Notes: a model not told the origin generated them from the sequence alone. A stretch of 7,195 nucleotides of DNA from Candidatus Bathyarchaeota archaeon (GCA_030608925.1 JAUWDF010000032.1:1-7195), one strand, 5' to 3'; counted from the first letter of the stretch, positions 1-5,857 are shown. Program-made: numbers and translations.

Positions 1-1
1 A

Positions 2-244
2 GTCGCAAAATTTACGTCCAAGATCCTGCATGAAATCAACAGAGCGGGAAAAACTAGGAAGAAAAGACTACTTACAGTTCAAAAACTAGATGAAGTTGCG
101 GTGTTGAGAGAAGCTAAAAGTTTCCTCCAGAGAGAGTTGAACGCTGAAATCCATGTTTGCATGGAAGAAGAGAAACAGAAATATGACCCAAGCAACCGTG
201 CGGAGCGAGCAGAGCCTTACAAACCAGCAATATACATCGAATAG
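2..244 (+). CDS. leuS: Leucyl-tRNA synthetase, C-terminal fragment (archaeal type)
   Basis: This is an open frame entering from the left edge and ending at TAG 242-244, so only the last 80 residues are visible. The peptide runs from a charged helical stretch (VAKFTSKILHEIN...) through FLQRELNAEIHV to the terminus RAEPYKPAIYIE. A final helix, a short beta segment, then a Pro-rich linker and 'KPAIYIE' is the characteristic end of archaeal/eukaryotic-type LeuRS, whose C-terminal domain contacts the long variable arm of tRNA-Leu. The enzyme charges tRNA-Leu in the cytoplasm. The catalytic core, editing domain and start lie outside the window. Its stop is 6 nt from the stop of the convergent minus-strand gene. 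The identification rests on recall of the family C-terminus, not on catalytic motifs. Confidence 0.8.
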   Translation, partial: VAKFTSKILHEINRAGKTRKKRLLTVQKLDEVAVLREAKSFLQRELNAEIHVCMEEEKQKYDPSNRAERAEPYKPAIYIE

Positions 245-250
245 AGAAAA

Positions 251-634
251 TTATAGATTCATTTTAAGAGTGGACAAGTTGTTCACGGTGATTTTTATGT
301 GATAATTTTTTCGTCCGCCTGAACTAGTCGTTGTGTAGTAGTCTTCATCTTTCTTCAACGAACTTCCGTAAAGAAGAGCCAGGATTGTACGGCTGATGTT
401 TATCGGTGTCAGTTTCTTGCTCTGAATTTTCTCATCAATTTGCTCTTTCAATTGCCTAGGGTTAATTGTGTATATAATTCCATCACGTGTACCTGACTTA
501 TAGTAACTTGCTTCCATGTCGAGAAGAATATGACGTATCACGTCGTAGTAAGGACTTTTCTTTCTATGGATAAGACTGAGATAACTGCTCAAGGGGATGG
601 GGATTTTTTGCGCACGAGCGCGGTCTTCTAACAT
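251..634 (-). CDS. Small basic hypothetical protein, possible winged-helix fold
   Basis: 127 residues. I do not recognise the family. The start is ATG at 634-632, preceded on the minus strand by GGGGAAGG (644-637), a convincing purine-rich ribosome-binding site, and the stop is TAA 253-251. The protein is soluble and Lys/Arg-rich, with no signal peptide or membrane segment. Predicted by eye: an N-terminal amphipathic stretch, a helix at about 29-45 (YYDVIRHILLDMEASYY), a second at about 61-71 (QLKEQIDEKIQ), a third at about 76-90 (TPINISRTILALLYG), then a Thr/Ser/Gly-rich hairpin-like segment (about 98-116, DYYTTTSSGGRKNYHIKI). Three helices followed by a basic beta-hairpin resembles a winged-helix DNA-binding domain, but that is inference. 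It converges with leuS with 6 nt between stops and has no operon partner in view. Confidence 0.6.
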   Translation of the reverse strand: MLEDRARAQKIPIPLSSYLSLIHRKKSPYYDVIRHILLDMEASYYKSGTRDGIIYTINPRQLKEQIDEKIQSKKLTPINISRTILALLYGSSLKKDEDYYTTTSSGGRKNYHIKITVNNLSTLKMNL

Positions 635-669
635 TGCCTTCCCCTATTATAATGATCCAATGGATGCGG

Positions 670-677
670 GATTTAAG
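670..677 (-). promoter_or_regulatory. Candidate TATA box for the small basic protein gene
   Basis: On the minus strand this reads CTTAAATC. A start about 25 nt downstream would fall near 647, leaving a leader of roughly a dozen nucleotides that just contains the GGGGAAGG ribosome-binding site before ATG 634. The spacing fits an archaeal TATA/BRE promoter, but the match is weak and based on sequence and distance only. Confidence 0.3.
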
Positions 678-742
678 TCTTGACGTTAACGCACGCTTGT
701 ATAGTCCCTATGGAGAGAATTTGTTAATCGTGTATATACTAA

Positions 743-750
743 TTTATATT
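743..750 (+). promoter_or_regulatory. TATA box of the tRNA-Arg gene
   Basis: TTTATATT lies in an AT-rich run (731-752), centred about 32 nt before the first tRNA nucleotide (779). With the usual archaeal TATA-to-start distance of about 25 nt, transcription would begin near 771-775 in GAGAAACC, giving a short 5' leader for RNase P to remove. Confidence 0.55.
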
Positions 751-778
751 TTCGTGCTCTCAACATAATTGAGAAACC

Positions 779-870
779 GGGCCCGTGGCGTAGTCTGGAT
801 AAATCTTGCCAGAAAGCGCGTCGGCCCTCTAAGCCGAAGACCCTGGGTTCGAATCCCAGCGGGCCCGCCA
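779..870 (+). tRNA. tRNA-Arg(UCU) with a 14-nt D-arm intron and C33
   Basis: A complete cloverleaf can be drawn by hand. The acceptor GGGCCCG (779-785) pairs perfectly with CGGGCCC (860-866), followed by G73 and encoded CCA (868-870). The D-stem is GCGT (788-791) with GCGC (816-819). The anticodon stem is TCGGC (821-825) with GCCGA (833-837). The loop is CCTCTAA (826-832), so the anticodon is UCU (828-830), reading AGA/AGG. The variable loop is 5 nt (838-842). The T-arm is CTGGG-TTCGAAT-CCCAG (843-859). The D-arm carries 14 extra nucleotides; removing them restores a normal D-loop (AGTCTGGATA). Position 33 is C (827) instead of U. Arg identity follows from the anticodon and is strong if the gene is functional. 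Intact pairing in every stem argues against a decayed copy. Confidence 0.9.
801..814 (+). other. Putative archaeal tRNA intron in the D-loop (bulge-helix-loop)
   Basis: AAATCTTGCCAGAA interrupts the D-loop after the GG (18-19) and two further bases. Exon CTGG (795-798) pairs with intron CCAG (809-812), forming the 4-bp central helix of an archaeal splice motif. The 3' splice site falls in the 3-nt bulge AAA (813-815). The 5' site falls in ATA (799-801), which runs into an unpaired loop, so the motif is a relaxed bulge-helix-loop rather than a full bulge-helix-bulge. Cutting between the second and third bulge nucleotides on both sides gives exactly this segment and rejoins GGAT to AGCGC. Because 801 and 815 are both A, the borders could equally be 802-815 by sequence alone. 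Confidence 0.75.
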
Positions 871-900
871 CTTTGATCAGTCTACGAGCGGGAATACGGT

Positions 901-910
901 CTTTTAATAA
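901..910 (+). terminator. T-rich stretch after tRNA-Arg, possible tRNA terminator or promoter
   Basis: CTTTTAATAA lies about 30 nt after the tRNA CCA. The T4 run could end tRNA transcription in the archaeal oligo-T manner. The TTTTAATA string could equally act as a TATA element for the downstream phosphoribosyltransferase gene, with a start near 930. Sequence alone does not decide between them. Confidence 0.3.
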
Positions 911-957
911 AGAGCAGAGCTGTGGATCTTATCAGTCAAAAATTCGCCACTGTAACG

Positions 958-966
958 TTAATATTT
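958..966 (+). promoter_or_regulatory. Candidate TATA box supporting the ATG 997 start
   Basis: TTAATATTT is centred about 35 nt before ATG 997. A transcript starting near 986-988 would be almost leaderless and could not contain the earlier GTG 922 or ATG 976. This favours ATG 997, but the start would then sit on top of the GAAGGA site, so the two signals are not fully compatible. Confidence 0.25.
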
Positions 967-996
967 GACTGGTATATGCTTATAGAAGGACTGAAA

Positions 997-1737
997 ATGA
1001 GTACGCATGCAGAAAACCTGAAACTGCGTTTGATGACGATAGAATTGCTTCAAACTGCAAAAAGACAACACACATATCGACAACTATCAGCTAAAACAGG
1101 ATTGCCAGTAACTGTCTTGAGCCGATATGCAAAAGGTCATGTTCTTCCCAATATCACAAGAGCCAAAGAACTGTGGAAAATCTTAAAGAAACTAGTGGGT
1201 TTAGAGATGGAGCTTCGCCGAAAAATACATTTCAATGCGGATGGCTACTTCGATAACACTTTGATCATAAGTGACTTCAACACACTACGACAAGCTGCCC
1301 ATTATGCTCTTGCTACCTTCGCAGGCAAGCGAGTGACCAAAGTTTTGACAGCAGCTGTGGATGGCATACCCCTGGCAACGATGGTCGCGAATCAGCTAGG
1401 AATCAATCTTGTAATAGCCAAACGGAACAAGGAAGTGGGAGTAACAGCTTTCCTTGAAGAAACCTACGCCCTAAGAGACTCAGGAGTAACAATGACATTA
1501 TACGTTCCAAAAAACATAATCAAACGAAGAGATAGCGTACTCATAGTAGATGACATGATAAAAACAGGTGAAACTCAAAACGCATTAGTAAACATTGTTC
1601 GAAAAGCCAGAGCTGAACTGTCAGGTATCTTCAGCTTAATAGCCATTGGAGAAGATTGGAGAAAAGGGTTGAATATACCAAAAAACTGTCCAGTAGAAGT
1701 TATAACCAAAATGAACCCTCCCGCAAGAACAAGGTAA
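997..1737 (+). CDS. HTH-phosphoribosyltransferase (PyrE/APRT-like, PRPP-binding regulator or salvage enzyme)
   Basis: 246 residues from ATG 997, preceded by GAAGGA (985-990) with 6-nt spacing. The frame is open upstream to a GTG at 922 and an ATG at 976, but neither has a good ribosome-binding site and the extra residues do not look like the family. Domains: an N-terminal helix-turn-helix (about 24-50, TYRQLSAKTGLP...LSRYAKGHVLP), then a type I phosphoribosyltransferase fold. The PRPP-binding loop VLIVDDMIKTGET (181-193) has the two acidic residues and the TG turn that hold ribose-5-phosphate and pyrophosphate. IPLATMVANQLG (124-135) fits the family core. Archaeal proteins of this build are annotated as orotate PRTase-like/GfcR transcriptional regulators or as adenine PRTases. 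The sequence cannot separate a PRPP-sensing repressor from an enzyme. mtnA follows 104 nt downstream on the same strand. Confidence 0.85.
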   Translation: MSTHAENLKLRLMTIELLQTAKRQHTYRQLSAKTGLPVTVLSRYAKGHVLPNITRAKELWKILKKLVGLEMELRRKIHFNADGYFDNTLIISDFNTLRQAAHYALATFAGKRVTKVLTAAVDGIPLATMVANQLGINLVIAKRNKEVGVTAFLEETYALRDSGVTMTLYVPKNIIKRRDSVLIVDDMIKTGETQNALVNIVRKARAELSGIFSLIAIGEDWRKGLNIPKNCPVEVITKMNPPARTR

Positions 1738-1783
1738 AAGATGATTTCACATTCAAACAGAGGCGCGCGCATTACTCAAACCC

Positions 1784-1788
1784 TTTTT
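1784..1788 (+). terminator. Oligo-T tract between the PRTase gene and mtnA
   Basis: A T5 run in CCCTTTTTACTCC lies 47 nt after the phosphoribosyltransferase stop. Short oligo-T tracts are the usual archaeal termination signal. No hairpin precedes it. The next AT-rich element, CTTTAATC near 1800-1807, could be the mtnA TATA box. Confidence 0.3.
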
Positions 1789-1841
1789 ACTCCAGATCGC
1801 TTTAATCGAATAGAACTGTTCAATCCTATGAAGGCATATTC

Positions 1842-2858
1842 ATGAGAACAATTGAATGGAAAGATGGCATGGTTACAACTATTGACCAAACCAAACTCCC
1901 TCACAAAACAGTTACCTTGAAAATAACGAGCTGTAAGGAAATTTGCAAAGCTATAAAGACCATGCAAATTCGTGGAGCACCATTATTGGGAGCAGCTGCG
2001 GGTTATGGACTTGCGCTGACAGCATTCCATTCGAAAGCAAAGGAAAAACATCATCTGATCAAAGAACTTGATGCCTCAGCCCAGCTATTAAGGCAGACTC
2101 GACCCACAGCCGTGAATCTGTTCTGGGCAATAGAAAGGATCATTAGAAAAGCAAAGAAAACTGCGGGAGATACTAGAACGGTTGCAGCAATTGTGGTGAA
2201 GGAAGCCCAGAAAATAGCTTTGGAAGATGTCCACACCAGTAGGAAAATTGGAGAAAATGGCGCCGTCTTAATTAGTGAAAATGACACTGTGCTCACACAT
2301 TGTAATGCAGGCAGACTGGCGACAGTAGACTATGGAACAGCGTTGGCGGTGATAAGAGCTGCTTGGACAGGTGGCAAAAAAATCCATGTTATTGCCACTG
2401 AAACACGACCTTTGCTTCAAGGAGCCCGATTAACCGCATACGAGTTGTTCAGCGATGGGATTCCTGTTACATTGGTTACTGACAGTATGGTAGGTTATGT
2501 CATGGCAGAAGGATTAGTAAATAAGATCATTGTTGGAGCGGACAGAATAGTTAAAGACGCGGTAATCAACAAGATTGGAACTTACCAAATATCGGTATTG
2601 GCATCAAAACATAAGATTCCGTTCTATGTAGCCGCGCCACAGTCGACTTTTGACATGAATCGATTGGCAGAAAACGTAGTTATTGAACAAAGGGATGCCC
2701 GAGAAGTGACAGAGTTTGCAGGTACCCAAATAACCCCAAAGGGAATATCTGTTCTAAATCCAGCTTTTGACATAACTCCTATGAAAAATGTTACCGCAAT
2801 AATTTCTGAAAAGGGAATTATTTACCCAAACAGTGACTCAAAAGTTTCAGCAAATTAG
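1842..2858 (+). CDS. mtnA: S-methyl-5-thioribose-1-phosphate isomerase (MtnA)
   Basis: 338 residues, full length for the family (about 340-350). ATG 1842 is preceded by GAAGG (1830-1834) with 7-nt spacing. MtnA converts methylthioribose-1-phosphate, made from methylthioadenosine, into methylthioribulose-1-phosphate in the methionine salvage route. Diagnostic segments: RGAPLLG (44-50); RPTAVNLFWAI (87-97); HCNAG (153-157) with the predicted catalytic Cys154; ETRPLLQGARLTA (187-199); GADRI (232-236) with the predicted catalytic Asp234; NKIGTY (243-248); and NPAFDITP (306-313). The NPAFD-TP signature and the intact Cys/Asp pair favour MtnA over the homologous aIF2B subunits and ribose-1,5-bisphosphate isomerase. 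A short cytosolic tail follows residue 327. It is on the same strand as the upstream HTH-phosphoribosyltransferase, 104 nt away, and 52 nt before the endA-like gene. Confidence 0.93.
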   Translation: MRTIEWKDGMVTTIDQTKLPHKTVTLKITSCKEICKAIKTMQIRGAPLLGAAAGYGLALTAFHSKAKEKHHLIKELDASAQLLRQTRPTAVNLFWAIERIIRKAKKTAGDTRTVAAIVVKEAQKIALEDVHTSRKIGENGAVLISENDTVLTHCNAGRLATVDYGTALAVIRAAWTGGKKIHVIATETRPLLQGARLTAYELFSDGIPVTLVTDSMVGYVMAEGLVNKIIVGADRIVKDAVINKIGTYQISVLASKHKIPFYVAAPQSTFDMNRLAENVVIEQRDAREVTEFAGTQITPKGISVLNPAFDITPMKNVTAIISEKGIIYPNSDSKVSAN

Positions 2859-2910
2859 AGTAGTCATTTATCTTAACGCATAGTATTAGGTTGTGTGGTA
2901 GGACAAGGCT

Positions 2911-3480
2911 TTGAGGAAAAAACAAGACCAAAGCATAGGATCCAAAAATAAGGATAATGAGAAAATAAGAACCCAGCTATCAGAAAAAGGAATAATTACA
3001 AAGCATCATGAGAAAATTGAGAACCTAACTTCTAAAGGGTACGGAACTCTAGAAGGCAAAAGACTAGTTTTAAACATCTTCGAGGCATTGTTTCTCCATA
3101 CCAAGAATATGATTGAAGTATTCAAAGGAAGATCCCGCAAACCCTTAGATTTCCAAGAACTCTTACATTGGTCTGATGACAAGGATGAAAACGTTTGGGC
3201 AAAATATCTGGTTTACCGGGATTTGAGAAGTCGCGGTTACGTAGTTAGAGATGGTTTTGGATTAGGCATAGATTTTCGGGTATATGACAGAGGGGAATAC
3301 AATAACTCTACAGCAACCTATCTTATTCTAAGTCTCCAAGAAGGCCAGCCAATCTTGGTTCATAAAATTGCTAAAATACTAAGGCACGTTCAAAGCCTTA
3401 AGAAAAAACTGGTCTTGGCAGTCGTAAATCGCCGCGGAGAAATCGTATATTATACATTATCAAAGCTGATTATGAAATAA
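2911..3480 (+). CDS. endA: tRNA-splicing endonuclease subunit, probably non-catalytic (EndA family)
   Basis: 189 residues. TTG 2911 is the first possible start, because TAG at 2899-2901 closes the frame just upstream; a GTAGGA-like site (2898-2903) lies before it. EndA cuts introns from archaeal pre-tRNAs at bulge-helix-bulge motifs. The N-terminal domain includes GKRLVLNIFEALFL (about 49-62). The C-terminal nuclease domain begins at KYLVYRDLRSRGYVVRDG and continues through GIDFRVYDRG and SLKKKLVLAVV to IVYYTLSKL. Of the catalytic Tyr-His-Lys triad, Tyr (FRVYDRG) and Lys (KKKL) are present. The segment that reads HSxYLV in active enzymes is TATYLI here, so Thr replaces the catalytic His, and no other His lies near. 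The loop between the last strands is NRRGE rather than the acidic DADGD-type tetramerisation loop. A structural subunit of a heterotetramer is the best reading. hisS follows, so the two may be cotranscribed. Confidence 0.88.
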   Translation: MRKKQDQSIGSKNKDNEKIRTQLSEKGIITKHHEKIENLTSKGYGTLEGKRLVLNIFEALFLHTKNMIEVFKGRSRKPLDFQELLHWSDDKDENVWAKYLVYRDLRSRGYVVRDGFGLGIDFRVYDRGEYNNSTATYLILSLQEGQPILVHKIAKILRHVQSLKKKLVLAVVNRRGEIVYYTLSKLIMK

Positions 3481-3494
3481 TAGAGGGATGCCTC

Positions 3495-4799
3495 ATAACC
3501 AGATTTCAAACAGTCCGTGGAATGCGTGACTTTCTTCCCGAGGACGCTACAAGGTTAAGATACATAGAGACTACTGCAAGAGAAGCAGCAAAACTCTACG
3601 GTTTCCAAGAGATAATCACACCGATTGTTGAACATCATGAACTCTTAGCTGCAAAATCCGGAGAAGAAATCAAAGCTCGAATATTTGCTTTTGACGATTT
3701 AGGTGGAAGAAAAGTTGCACTAAGACCTGAGTTTACAGCTTCAATCGCGAGGTTGATGGCGACAACCTTGCGAAATGAACCCAAACCTATAAGGTTGTTT
3801 TCAACAGGTACACTTTACCGCTATGATGAGCCCCAATTTGGTCGCTATCGAGAATTCTGGCAATCAAATTATGAGATAATGGGAAGTTCGCGACTGGAGG
3901 CAGATGTTGAGATTCTCGTTCTCACAGATCATTTATTGCGAGAAGTTGGGCTTCAGAAATACTGGTTCAAGATAGGCCATGTTGGTATCCTACGAGGGTT
4001 GCTGACAGAGGAAGGTTTAGAGGATGAGAAGCAGAACAGTATAATGCAACTCCTTGACACAAAGCAATGGAAAAAATCTCTTGATTTGGCCAAAGAATTT
4101 GGGTTGTCCAGACGAGGTGGAGAAATTTTAAAGAAGATTTTTGAAACTAAGGGGAGTGATGTTTCGAAAACTCTGAAACCCCTTAGAAAGGAGCTGAAAA
4201 ACTATCCTAAATCAGTCGAAGCATTAGAGAACCTGCAGCAGATCATCGATTTATGCCTGGCAGCCCACATTGAATTCAACACATCCATCGAAACAGGCTT
4301 TGCCCGTGGTCTGGAATATTACACAGGAATAATCTTCGAACTTTTAGTGCCTGAGATGAACGTTGCATTAGGTGGGGGTGGGCGCTATGACAAGCTCGTT
4401 GAGCTTTTCGGGGGTGAACCAACCCCAGCAGTTGGAGTCGCTCACGGACTTGATCGCATCGCCTTAGCCGCAGACATGCAAAATGTGCAACTGGAATCAT
4501 CACCAAAAACTGTTGCAATTATTCCAATTGGTGACGAAGCCATTCCAAAAGCTATATCCTTGGCATCAAAGCTCAGAGAAAAAGGAGTTAATACAGAAAT
4601 GGAGATTATGGGTCGCAAAGTTTCAACTTCACTTCAATCCTCTTCGAGAAGAAAGGTCACCCACGCGATAATCATAGGCCCCAAGGAAATTGAAGAAGAG
4701 AAAGTCATGTTGAGAGACATGATTAAACGTGTCCAAAACCTGGTTAATATTGAAGAAGTCCTAGAATTGCTTTCTCAGAGGCGGATTCCCGTAAAGTGA
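3495..4799 (+). CDS. hisS: Histidyl-tRNA synthetase, apparent ATA start
   Basis: Class II synthetase that charges tRNA-His. The first ATG (3522) gives 425 residues but cuts into the conserved N-terminus. The frame continues upstream as TRFQTVRG before MRDFLP, matching the family's FQTxRGxRDFLP. The only upstream codon with a properly spaced ribosome-binding site (GAGG 3483-3486, 8 nt) is ATA 3495, so I start there; no in-frame ATG, GTG or TTG lies nearby. Numbering from ATG 3522: motif 1 about 26-38 (YGFQEIITPIVE); motif 2 about 67-121 with LRPEFT and YRYDEPQFGRYREFWQ; the His-specific loop ARGLEYYTG (261-269) with Arg262; GGGGRYDKL; motif 3 AHGLDRIAL (307-315) with Arg312; and a C-terminal anticodon-binding domain, about 330-425. 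It begins 14 nt after the endA-like stop, suggesting one transcript. Its TGA is 2 nt from the end of the convergent CPBP gene. Confidence 0.95.
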   Translation: MTRFQTVRGMRDFLPEDATRLRYIETTAREAAKLYGFQEIITPIVEHHELLAAKSGEEIKARIFAFDDLGGRKVALRPEFTASIARLMATTLRNEPKPIRLFSTGTLYRYDEPQFGRYREFWQSNYEIMGSSRLEADVEILVLTDHLLREVGLQKYWFKIGHVGILRGLLTEEGLEDEKQNSIMQLLDTKQWKKSLDLAKEFGLSRRGGEILKKIFETKGSDVSKTLKPLRKELKNYPKSVEALENLQQIIDLCLAAHIEFNTSIETGFARGLEYYTGIIFELLVPEMNVALGGGGRYDKLVELFGGEPTPAVGVAHGLDRIALAADMQNVQLESSPKTVAIIPIGDEAIPKAISLASKLREKGVNTEMEIMGRKVSTSLQSSSRRKVTHAIIIGPKEIEEEKVMLRDMIKRVQNLVNIEEVLELLSQRRIPVK

Positions 4800-4801
4800 A
4801 T

Positions 4802-5857
4802 TCACCCGGGAATTGGGGGCTTAGGGATCTGACGGAGCTTCCTTAGAGCAGTTATTACACAAAGGGAAATCAGAGCTATCCATAATAATACACCAAAGAA
4901 GAAATTCGCTAGAACGGATAAAGAATAAGCAATATTTATTTCCATGGAATAGTAGACGGTCGAAAGATCGAATGCGGTGAAGTAATAGTTAAAATACCAA
5001 TGTAACAACAACGGTGCTTGAATTCCATAGTAGAGATATGCCAAAGCAAAAACAGCACCATTAATCGATGCCTGGGAGATCTTGCCTGGGCCCCAGCCAC
5101 TGAAAAAGTGAGCAATTCCGAATGCAGAACTAGTGAGCAAGACCATTATCCATTCTCCCCAAGTCACACCTCCACCGAAGAATCCATTTCTATCAATTGT
5201 CTTCAAACCCATCATCTCCTTTGCCTTATCTGGTTGCACAACGGATAGAATAGCCATCTTCACGCGTGCGCCAATTGTTAAACCATATCTTGTGCTTCCC
5301 CCTACCACAGAAATTTAAGTCACCAGAAGAGTCCCTATGGGAATTATTCTAAAGATTATCTCCTCTATTATCGTGGCGCGTGACACCAGTAGAAAATCAA
5401 GGAAAGGGTCACCAACAATGGGCTCGCCTGTTGGGAAACCAGCTTGACTCTGCAAAGTGTGTAATACGATTGTTGTCACAAATAATATAGAAGCAATTGC
5501 TGGCATAGCAAGCAAATTGTTTTTAAAAGGGTTTATTCGAGAAGATCCTGAGAAAAAAACTTGGACTTTCCCCAGTAACCCTTCTCGATTCCTCCATGCA
5601 GCAACAAAGCAGAGTGCAAAAATCCACCAGAGAAACAGAAAGTATAAACCTGCGTTTACATTGACCTCCACATCAGAGATTAGTAATGGATTAAGAGGGA
5701 TTGACTCACGACTGAAAACAAGCCCTTCTGGCGTAGAGAACAGGACAAGAACTCCTAAACCCATGGAAAACAGATAAGTGGCAATAATGAAGGAACAGAA
5801 TATCAAAACGACTAAGATGAAGAACCTTTTGGCGGTTTCAAATAGACTGGTTGACAT
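4802..5857 (-). pseudogene. CPBP-family intramembrane metalloprotease, interrupted by an in-frame TAA
   Basis: Two minus-strand open frames (about 5872-5315 and 5308-4802) are in the same frame and separated only by TAA at 5317-5315. Read through, they make one protease of about 350 residues. CPBP (CAAX-protease/bacteriocin-processing) proteins are multi-pass membrane metalloproteases with three motifs. EExxxR is in the upstream half (EEIIFR, Glu165, Glu166, Arg170). FxxxH (FGIAH) and HxxxN (HWYFN) are in the downstream half. Neither half holds a full active site. About eight hydrophobic segments are visible, at roughly 11-40, 70-90, 117-135 and 160-180 in the first half and four more in the second. 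The chosen start is ATG 5857; the frame also permits TTG 5872. No ribosome-binding site precedes GTG 5308, so independent translation of the second half is unlikely. A recent nonsense mutation or a sequencing error fits best. It converges tail to tail with hisS. Confidence 0.8.

Noticed and set aside
652..768. 38-residue plus-strand ORF with a hydrophobic C-terminus
   Set aside because: It runs through the tRNA promoter region, has no ribosome-binding site, and its hydrophobic tail comes from the AT-rich TATA stretch.
686..871. 61-residue minus-strand ORF (MAGPLGFEPRVFGLEGR...)
   Set aside because: It is the antisense of the tRNA-Arg gene; this peptide type is a common artefact of tRNA complements.
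922..996. GTG 922 (or ATG 976) as the start of the HTH-phosphoribosyltransferase
   Set aside because: No ribosome-binding site precedes either, and the extra residues do not fit the family. ATG 997 has GAAGGA at good spacing.
1842..2858. Ribose-1,5-bisphosphate isomerase or aIF2B subunit instead of MtnA
   Set aside because: The NPAFDITP motif, HCNAG Cys and GADRI Asp together match MtnA; the alternatives are homologous but lack this combination.
3488..3529. ATG 3488 as the hisS start or a 13-codon leader peptide
   Set aside because: It is in another frame, ends at TGA 3527-3529, and its ATG touches the GAGGG so ribosome spacing is wrong. It matters only if an indel is present.
4276..4671. 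ORFs overlapping hisS on both strands (4276-4518 minus, 4483-4671 plus)
   Set aside because: They are out-of-frame shadows of the well-supported histidyl-tRNA synthetase.
5315..5317. Internal stop of the CPBP gene as a pyrrolysine codon
   Set aside because: Pyrrolysine uses TAG; this codon is TAA, and no pyrrolysine machinery is visible in the window.
5457..5777. 106-residue plus-strand ORF opposite the CPBP gene
   Set aside because: It lies wholly antisense to the motif-bearing protease frame and has no recognisable domain; the same holds for the plus-strand ORFs at 5018-5248, 5133-5318 and 6944-7147.
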